From Vanessa cardui (lineage: Eukaryota > Arthropoda > Insecta > Lepidoptera > Nymphalidae): a DNA stretch of 64,000 nt. The notes beneath the pieces were generated by a model. The model worked only from the letters and a program-made list of their open reading frames with translations, ran no database searches and was not told the DNA's origin. A program made the position numbers and the translations under genes. Every line of letters begins with the position of its first letter. The stretch's first letter is position 1. Shown here piece after piece: positions 56,736 to 64,000 of this stretch. The stretch spans positions 11,470,001 to 11,534,000 of the forward strand of contig NC_061143.1 of NCBI RefSeq assembly GCF_905220365.1, in the 5' to 3' direction.

Positions 56736-57700
56736 CTTAGCAGATCATTGTCCAGCAGATCACAATTAAATGTGAGTTCTGTTAGCATGCAGAAGACTTC
56801 TATAGTTCCTGATAGTTTTTAGGAATAGTTCTGGCGTTTTTACCTTAAAAAAAATTGTCGACGAAATGATCTGCTAACTTCCCGTAGCAGATCATTTCCC
56901 AGCAGATCAAAAATTAATAGGATATCTAAGCGCAAATAGCTGAGTTCTATAGTTCCTGATACTTTTTAGAAATAGTACCGGTGTTTTTACGGGGAAAATC
57001 GTGAAAAATAAAAAAAATCGTAGGAACATAAAACGCCTAAAAAAACCGTTTTAAACGTTTGAAAACATTTTTAAAAGAAGGAACTCTTTTATTTCTGGTA
57101 CAAAGTAATGATAAATATCAATTAAAACTCGCAATTAAGTTAAAACAAATATTTTACTGTCAGCAAATCATGGTAGAGCAATTAACTTAAAGGAAAACTA
57201 AAATTCAATGGTTTAAGATTATAATAATCAACACTAAAGGCTAGAACTCCCTCCATTATCACAGACTGCTGTGAGGTCTGAAACAAAAACCTCGTTTCGA
57301 GTCGAAAAATTGCGTTTCAGAATCAGCGAATCATGGTAGAGCTGTTGAAAAGCCAATTTTTTGTTATATCAATGTAATTTACATTCTGATCGTGCCTGAT
57401 GGCCTGAACTCTTTAGGTCCTGACACATCGCTATCAGAAATGTAATATGGAAGTGAATCCGAGTCCACAACTCGCTTTTAAGTACCAGCAGACCATGGTA
57501 GAGAAATAAAAAACGTCATGGTAGAGAAATTAAAAAGTCGGAATATTTTATTATATTCGAGTTAAACTTAAGTCATCGCTAAAGGCTAGAACACTTTCGT
57601 TTCTTACAAACGGGTATCACAACTGCGACAAAGAATACTTTTCAGGGCCAGAACTCGCATTTAAGTCCCAGCGCTCAGTGTTACCAGAATACTCAAATAA
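56736..57700 (+). repeat. Diverged tandem array, unit about 140-165 bp
   Basis: A motif of the form AGCRRATCATGGTAGAGMAATTAA recurs, with decay, near 56740, 56885, 57165, 57322, 57486 and 57517. It is preceded in several units by 'aactcgc..ttaagt..cagc' (57125, 57468, 57655) and followed by 'aaaggctagaac' (57235, 57582). 'tctatagttcctgatagttt' occurs at 56800 and in near form at 56947. The register is irregular, so this is an old array and not a fresh satellite. Confidence 0.65.
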
Positions 57701-58400
57701 CTTACATACTCGTATAACTTTGTAAGAAACATGCATATATTAACTCTCGGTGTACTTACATTTAATTTACGGATTTTGTGAACGCTGATCTCGACTTCAG
57801 CTAGCTATGAACTAAAGGACTAATGGGCTATTCGCGCAATCTTTAACCTAGGAGCCAAGTAATCTAACTGTTGCTTCTCAATATATATTGAGAAAATGTG
57901 ATTCCCATTACATTGGTACAAGGCACTAATACGATCTTGTAACTCCAGTTACTCGACTGCATAGAGTCTTTTGTCACTCTTTTGTTGGGCAATGTATACA
58001 CTTCTACAACAGAATCCCAGAATGCGTTCAAAATGGTTCTGTTGCCAAAATTTAAAAAAAATGAAAAGAAACGCTTATGAGCGAAAGGCTATATACAGTT
58101 AGTTTATGTTTGATAGCACACTTTGGAAATGAAACGATCGCCTCTTGGCTATTTCTATCATATCATAAGAGGTTTTCCAATACCGACTTGACAATTTTGA
58201 ATTTAGTTTGTAAACGCACCTTTTAACTATGACTGCCAGATTATTCAGTAGACATGACATTTCCATCATGGTGAAAAAAACGAACGTCTGCAAATCATAA
58301 AAATTTACTATAGAAATTCGGAGTCGGTGGCCGCTATTTTAAGAGCATTAACTCCAAAAATTTGGCCCAAATTAGACTATATGGACTTGGACAGCATGCG
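57701..58400. other. Intergenic sequence leading into a transposase remnant
   Basis: The part from about 58300 ('tcggagtcggtggccgctat') probably belongs to the degraded transposon that follows. No other gene. Confidence 0.4.
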
Positions 58401-58741
58401 GTTTCAACAGCACACGCCACACTGCACATGTCACAATCGATTTATTGAAAAACAAGTTTGATGAGCGTGTTATCTCTAGAAATGGACCAGTCGACTGGCC
58501 GCCTCGTTCGTGCGATTTAACGTCTCTAGATTATTTTTTTTGAGGCAACGTCAACTCATCGGTCTACGCTCATAAGCTTATAGAAGTCAATAAGACGTTG
58601 GAAGAGCTCAAGGCCAACATTGAACGAGAAATAAATTCGGCCGAAACGTGTGACCAAGTCATAGAAAATTGGGTCCAACGAATCAACCACTGCAAAAGTG
58701 TCCGCGGTGGCCATATGAGCAAAGTCGAGTTCCATTCATAA
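58381..58741 (+). pseudogene. IS630/Tc1-mariner-type transposase, C-terminal remnant
   Basis: 'FQQ' at 58402-58410 is followed out of frame by RHTAHVTIDLLKNKF from 58415, then WPPRSCDLTSLDYFF, an in-frame TGA (58541) where Trp is expected, VYAHKLIEVNKTLEELKANI, WVQRINHC and a GGHMSKVEFHS end with TAA at 58739. This is the DDE-end layout of insect Tc1/mariner-like transposases. The conserved QQDGA motif is destroyed by a small deletion, so one catalytic Asp is lost. It is dead. The last third is duplicated at 60440-60541. Confidence 0.75.
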
Positions 58742-58879
58742 TTTTTTTAAATGTATGTACTTCAACCTGAAAATAAAGATTTTTTAAATATCTCTATAGG
58801 TTTTTAATTTTATTTTGAAAAAAAAATTGCCTTTCCTTATTGGAAAACCCTTTACAATATGTATTTTATTAATTTGACA

Positions 58880-59010
58880 AAAAAAAGACCCACTGAGTTT
58901 CTTTCGCTGGTCCTTATCAGGTCAGAGTGTTTCTTTTTCGGTGGTTGTGTTTAATTTGACCATCAATAACAAAGTGCAATGCTACTACATTGAATAAAGT
59001 TATTTGAGTT
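58880..59010 (+). repeat. LINE 3' tail of the 'TTTCGCTG' type, in unit A
   Basis: 'cccactgagtttctttcgct', 'ggtccttatcaggtcagagt' and 'tgaataaagttatttgag'. A duplicate lies at 60680-60800 in unit B. Confidence 0.65.
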
Positions 59011-59284
59011 TAAATTTTGATATGGCTTACAATAGTAAGACTAACGGATACCTGCTGCAAGCACTGCATTCAACAATAGATCGCTGCAAAACTAGTAGCG
59101 ATCGGCGTTCTCATTTAAAATAGAACCTTAAAATAGAAATAAATTTTTTGAAGTGTCGTTTTATTACATTTTCAAGGGTACATGTATTTTTAGAACTCAA
59201 AATCTCTATTTTATGACCGTTGATTCTCAGGCAAATTTTGATTGAGTCTAGTCAATTTAGTAATTAGCACATTGTAATACACAT

Positions 59285-59324
59285 ATGTCTTTACGAAAAT
59301 TGCGATCAATTTTCGTAAAGACAT
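59285..59324. repeat. Perfect 17-bp inverted repeat absent from unit B
   Basis: ATGTCTTTACGAAAATT (59285-59301), spacer GCGATC, then its exact complement (59308-59324). The same bases restart directly after ('gcgaaaattgcgatca'). Unit B at about 61412 has the single, uninverted version. Confidence 0.85.
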
Positions 59325-60439
59325 ATTGCGAAAATTGCGATCATATTCAATTATGGACTTTTGGAAAGAATTTCAGGAGGTATTCCTCATCTGAAATGAG
59401 GGATTACACATGTAGCAAGTTGTTACCACTATACAAGCAGTTCGCACGACTTTGTCACGATATTATAAAATATTAAGTCATTTAGTAAATATAACTCCTT
59501 TTGCAAATTAATAGCAATAATTTACTGTACGACATGAATAAAGAATTTTGGTTTAAATTTCAAGTTATCAACCAAAATGTTTTTACAATTATAAGAAGTG
59601 GTATATACAACTTCTCCAGTTCTGAAGATATACATACAATATATGTAACTTACCGTTTATTGTGGGTGGAATCTCAGGGATAATAAGGGGTAAAACATAT
59701 AGTCTAGGTTCCATCTATGTCAGTGTTACCATATGGTGCTACCATATTTTCAGTATATAGATAATATATGAACTACTACATATATGTTTTTTCATATATA
59801 TAAGCAGTAATATCGGAGTAGTTTTAGATTGAACCTCCAATGAGAGTTAAATGGGAATGTTTTGATAAAACTCAATTCAAACCATTTTTATGACCATATA
59901 TACACAGACCGGAATGTAAGATCGTGCTGGTATAAGTCGTGAACAGACTCTTTGGCGTGTGTGCGTTATGTTGTGCTGCGACCATGGCTTGACGAAGTTC
60001 TCAGGGCGTGAAGAGAATCCCCCAAAGCACTCCTTCTCCTTAGGATATTATAAAATAATACGCAATTTGCGCGTCCATGGCGTCTGACCCTGAGCCCCTG
60101 GCGTAGGGGATGTGGGAGGTCCGAGTCGACTCCTCCACCGAGTATAATCGTTTCCTAAAAGAATTCTCTTTAGTGTTGATAAGTTACGTAACATGTGTAA
60201 AAACCGAATTATTCTTCTACTTAAAGGTAACTTAGTAGAAGAGACATATTTTTGTTCGTGCAATGTATATCTTAAATCAAAAATATTGACAGCAGAGTGA
60301 ATTAAAAAAATCTAATAAGGACTGTCGTTTCCAAATATGTATTTGATAAAGTTGTGTTTGTATGAACATTAAAGACTTTTACAGAAATTATATATTTATA
60401 AACACTGCTACCCGATTACTAATAATTAGAAATAATTTT

Positions 60440-62511
60440 GGCCGAAACGTGTGACCGAGTCATAGAAAATTGGGTCCAACGAATCAACCACTGCAAAAGT
60501 GTCCGCGGTGGCCATATGAGCAAAGTCGAGTTCAATTCATAATTTTTTTAAATGTACTTCAATCTGAAAATAACGTTTTTTTAAAGATCTCTAATGGTTT
60601 TTAATTTTATTTTGAAAAAAAATGCCATTCCTTATTGGAAAACCCTTTTCAATATGTATTTTATTAATTTAACAAAAAAAGTCCCACTGGGTTTCTTTCG
60701 CTGGTCCTTTTAAGGTCAGTGTTTCTTTTTCGGTAGTGTTTAATTTGATTATCAATAACAAAGTGCAATGCTACTACATTGAATAAAGTTATTTGAGGTT
60801 AAATTTGAATTCGAGCTGAGATGGCCCAGTGGTTAGAACACGTGCATCTTAATCGATGATCACGGGTTCAAACCCAGGCAAGCACCACTATATATGTGCG
60901 CTTTATTCTTATTATTATTATATATATTATTATTATAATTCATCTCGTGCTCGGCGGTGAAGGAAAACATCGTGAGGAAACCTGCATGTGTCTAATTTCA
61001 TCGAAATTCTGCCACATGTGCATTCCATCAACCCGCATTGGAACAGCGCAGTGGAATATGTTCCAAACCCTCTCCTTAATGGAAGAGGAGGCCTTATCTC
61101 AACAGTGGGAAATTTACAGGCTGTTAATTTACTTTTTTTTATATTTGAATATGGCTTACAATAGTAAGATTAACGGATACTTCACTGCATTCAACAATAG
61201 ATCGCTGCAAAACTAGTAGCGATCGGCGTTCTCATTTAAAATATAACCTTAAAATAGAAATAAATTCTTTGAAGTGTCGTTTTATTACATTTTCAAGTTT
61301 TCAAGGATATATGTATTTTAAGAACTCAAAATCTCTATTTTATGACCGTTGATTCTCAGACAAGTTTTGATTGAGCCCTAGTCAATTTAGTAATTGGCAC
61401 ATCGTAATATATGTCTTTACTAAAATTGCGATCAATTTCAATTATGGACTTTTGGGAAGAATTTCAGGAGGTATTCCACATCTGAAATGAGGGATTACAC
61501 ATGAAGCAAATTGTTACCCTATACAAGCAGTTTGCACGACTTTGTCACGATAATATAAAATATTAAGTTATTTAGTAAATATAACTCCTTTTGCAAATTA
61601 ATAGCAATAATTTACTCTACAATATGAATAAAGATTTTTGGTTTAAATTTCAAGTTTTCAAACAAAATGTTTTTACAATTGTAAGACGTACTGTATTCAA
61701 GTTCACCAGTTTTGAAGATATACAATATACATATGTAACTTACCGTTTATTGTGGGTGGAATCTCAGGGATAATAAGGGGTAAAACGTATAGTCTAGGTT
61801 CCATCTATGTCAGTGTTACCATATTTTCAGTATATAGATAATATATGAACTACTACATACATATATGTTTTTTCATATATATAAGCAGTAATATCGGAGT
61901 AGTTTTAGATTGAACCTCCAATGAGAGTTAAATGGGAATGTTTTGATAAAACTCAATTCAAACCATTGTTATGACCATCTATACACAGACCGGAATGTAA
62001 GATCGTGCTGGTATAAGTCGTGAACAGACTCTTTGGCGTGTGTGCGTTATGTTGTACTCCGACCATGGCTTGACGAAGTTCTCAGGGCGTGAAGAGAATC
62101 CCCTTAAGCACACCTTCTCCTTAGGATATTATAAAATAATACGCAAAACCCTCAATTTGCGCGTCCATGGCGTCTGGCCCTGAGCCCCTGGCGTAGGGGA
62201 TGTGGGAGGTCCGAGTCGACTCCTCCACCGAGTAGAATCGGTGCATAAAGATTTATCTTTAGTGTTGATAAGTTACGTAACATTTGTAAAAACCGAATTT
62301 ACTCTTCTACTTAAAGGTAACTTAGCAGAAGAGACATATTTTTGTTCGTGCAATGTATATCTTAAATCAAAAATATTGACAGCAGAGTGAATTAAAAAAA
62401 TCTAATAAGGACTGTCGCGCTTCCAAATATGTATTTGATAAAGTTGTGTTTGTATGAACATTAAAGACTTTTACAGAAATTATATATTTATAAACACTGC
62501 TACCCGATTAC
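60440..62511 (+). repeat. Tandem duplication, unit B (with SINE-1 insertion)
   Basis: It repeats unit A at a starting offset of 1801 bp, from 'ggccgaaacgtgtgacc' to 'actgctacccgattac' (62511). Apart from the SINE-1 at 60811-61142 the differences are small. One is a 10-bp block 'aaccctcaat' near 62146 that unit A lacks. Confidence 0.9.
60811..61142 (+). repeat. SINE-1 inserted in unit B, 8-bp target duplication
   Basis: ATTTGAAT stands at 60803-60810 and 61143-61150. Unit A has the related empty site ('aaattttgatatgg' near 59020). Box A and box B are intact. An AT-dinucleotide-like run interrupts the body at about 60905-60935. Confidence 0.9.
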
Positions 62512-62834
62512 ACAGGGTCAACAATTTTTTTGGGACAACGTCTTTACACACACGACAGGATCCAATAATAACAAAGATTCAATTGTACAATTTAAAATAA
62601 TCGTTAGAGAACTATTGCGTGTGTGGATAAATTAATACATTTAGACGATAAATTATTTGTACCTTGGGAATGAAACGATATCCAGGTTCAAAATATAAAG
62701 GTACATATGAATACATAACACTGTTAAGTTCTTTCGCAGGTTCTTCTCAGTTCCGAGGAATTGATGTCAAACACGCGTGGTAGATTTTTAACAATTAGCT
62801 AGATATATAAAATATATATAATATAAATATATAA
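62512..62834. other. Intergenic stretch with a LINE-tail scrap
   Basis: 'gttctttcgcaggttcttct' and 'gtggtagatttttaacaatt' at about 62728-62800 are a diverged 'TTTCGCTG'-type LINE tail. No gene. Confidence 0.5.
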
Positions 62835-62837
62835 ATA

Positions 62838-63055
62838 TGAGACAACATCACATACATTACTCTGATCCCAATGTAAGTAGCTGAAGCACTTGTGTTATGG
62901 AAATCAGAAGTAACGACGGTACCACAAACACCCAGACCCAAGACAACATAGAAAACTATTGGTAATCTACATCGACTCGGCCGGGAATCGAACCCGGGAC
63001 CTCAGAGTGGCGTACCCATGAAAACCGGTGTACATACCACTCGACCACGAAGATC
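62838..63055 (-). repeat. SINE-2 copy
   Basis: 'gagacaacatcacatacatt' to 'gtacataccactcgaccacg'. It is almost identical to the copy at 42789-43017, and its left flank is the same kind of TATAAA repeat, which is the SINE tail. Confidence 0.85.
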
Positions 63056-63628
63056 GTCAAATAGTTATATACTTCCTTATTTAGATTTTGACTTTGAAAC
63101 TAACCTTGCATGGGCCGTGGATCGAGTCTCCTTTGAAAAATGTCCTATTTTTTAACTTTCAGAACTTAATCCTTAGCCTTTGGTGAAGAGTTTTATTTTA
63201 TAATATATTTGAACGGAGATAGGGGTCACCAGCACCCTACAAGAAATATTAAAAATTTCTTACATCATCAATGCTCTGCTCTCTAGTTGATGTTTTGTGT
63301 TATATTTTTGGAAATATTATATTCTAATCGTTGTGATACATAAATATCACAGAGAATAGAATAGAAAAGAAAATATTGTACGCAGCTATAACATTTTGAA
63401 AGACGTACGAACAAAACTTGGAGCTAGATTCTGTCAATTTTTTCAACCCAAACGTCTGCGAAAAAAATAATATTATGTCAAAGAGAGAATAATTTTGTAT
63501 AGTCATTTTTTTCGCTTGAAATAAAAAGTAATATTTACTTAGAAATTATAATCTGCTGTTTAGCCTGTCGATAACGTTATTAAAGGTATATTTTGTTGTT
63601 GTAATCATCATAGATAAAAAAGATTTTG
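63056..63628. other. Intergenic sequence upstream of SPH-3
   Basis: A Rep-1 3' scrap, inverted, lies at about 63212-63285 ('gagataggggtcaccagcac', 'aaatttcttacatcatcaat'). No other gene. Confidence 0.5.
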
Positions 63629-63664
63629 TATATAAACTTTAGGTACGATTTCAAAAGATCATTC
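63629..63664 (+). promoter_or_regulatory. TATA box and initiator of SPH-3
   Basis: TATATAAA at 63629-63636 and an initiator-like TCATTC at 63659-63664. The A at 63661 lies 32 nt from the first base of the TATA box, the canonical spacing. The ATG follows 25 nt later, so the leader is short. Confidence 0.7.
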
Positions 63665-63685
63665 GAAACAAAGAAACGTATTAAA

Positions 63686-63959
63686 ATGGCTCTCATCTGG
63701 TTACTGAGTCTCGCCCTCGTGGGTAAGTTTTATATCGAAGATAATTTATTTTAACTTTAATAAGAAGAAAACACAGTGTACAGTTACAAACAAAACTATT
63801 TTGACCATCAGGCGCAGCATCGGCTGATTATTTGCAAAGGTACCCTTCCATCGTGCAAGTGGAGACTATTCAGCCGTGGGCCTTCTGGGAGCAGACTTGC
63901 GCCGCGAGCATTCTCAACTCCAGATACGTGCTCTCTGCTGCCTCCTGTTTCTCTGCATC
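63686..63959 (+). CDS. SPH-3: serine protease homologue, first two exons (runs off the window)
   Basis: Exon 1 is 63686-63722 (ATG; MALIWLLSLALV plus one base; donor GTAAGT). The intron is only 89 bp with acceptor TTTTGACCATCAG. Exon 2 is 63812-63959 with donor GTGAGT. Phases 1 and 2 match SPH-1 and SPH-2. Exon 2 reads ADYLQRYPSIVQVE, then TCAASILNSRYVLSAASCF. The Cys42-Cys58 pair is kept, but the His57 position is Ser. No IVGG is present: between the signal peptide and RYPSIVQVE it is about ten residues shorter than SPH-1, and that segment is where the activation site should be. It cannot be activated in the normal way. The exons with Asp102 and Ser195 lie beyond 64000. It is on the opposite strand to SPH-1 and SPH-2, about 10 kb away. 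Confidence 0.85.
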
Positions 63960-64000
63960 GTGAGTGCTTCAGGGCTTATTTAAGAATAAATTAAACAATC

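Larger units (their letters stand above)
58639..60439 (+). repeat. Tandem duplication, unit A (1.8 kb)
   Basis: It starts 'ggccgaaacgtgtgacc' in the transposase tail and ends at 'actgctacccgattac' plus the junction. It includes a LINE tail (58880-59010) and a block with 'cgcgtccatggcgtctgacc' at about 60070 that I cannot assign. The 60-codon frame at 59501-59683 has a counterpart at 61591 and a TTG start; I take both as chance. Confidence 0.9.

Noticed and set aside
60896..61216. 106-codon plus-strand frame as a gene
   Set aside because: It runs through SINE-1 and its target duplication. Repeat artefact.
59501..61773. Pair of 60-codon frames at 59501 and 61591 as a duplicated micro-gene
   Set aside because: Both start at TTG, have no domain, and differ by many amino-acid changes and small indels despite the recent duplication. 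More likely chance open frames.

Overview
The window is AT-rich insect nuclear DNA, almost certainly from a butterfly or moth. Three things point there: two abundant tRNA-derived SINE families of the kind dispersed through lepidopteran genomes, many short Helitrons whose 3' end has a GC hairpin and CTAG, and intron-split trypsin-fold genes of lepidopteran style. Host genes are few and small. Most of the sequence is transposon fossils lying in unique AT-rich DNA.

Host genes. (1) 40863-41515 (-): a two-exon gene for a 100-residue single-pass membrane protein, with an NRF1-type site upstream and a poly(A) signal. (2) 48190-51376 (-) and 51998-53541 (-): two complete four-exon genes of the S1 (chymotrypsin/trypsin) fold. 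(3) 63686-63959 (+): the first two exons of a third member, facing the other way and running off the window. I assembled the exons by hand from splice sites and phases; the three genes share the phase pattern 1, 2, 0 where it can be seen. All three lack the catalytic histidine (Gln, Ser, Ser). The second also lacks the catalytic serine and two of three disulfides, and the third lacks the R-IVGG activation site. This is a small cluster of pseudoproteases (serine protease homologues), not digestive trypsins.

Mobile DNA. At 10838-14590 (-) lies a CR1/L2-group non-LTR retrotransposon. Its ORF2 (endonuclease plus reverse transcriptase) is open and keeps its catalytic motifs; its ORF1 is broken. 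The ORF1/ORF2 overlap carries TTTAAAC in the correct phase directly before the ORF1 stop, and ORF2 has no ATG for 131 codons, so a -1 ribosomal frameshift is the likely way ORF2 is made. Elsewhere there are RTE LINE 3' ends, an IS630/Tc1-mariner-type transposase remnant, Helitrons (some with a nested SINE), a PIF/Harbinger-like palindromic MITE with TTA target duplication, Penelope-like fold-back insertions, and many copies of dispersed retroposons.

Recent rearrangement. Three direct tandem duplications stand out: about 417 bp at 4998-6551, 586 bp at 45106-46277, and 1.8 kb at 58639-62511. Insertions present in one copy only (a 245-bp fold-back with 12-bp target duplication, a SINE with 8-bp duplication, a small templated palindrome) date them relative to each other. 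A diverged tandem array lies at 56736-57700.

No rRNA, functional tRNA, CRISPR or bacterial-type feature is present.
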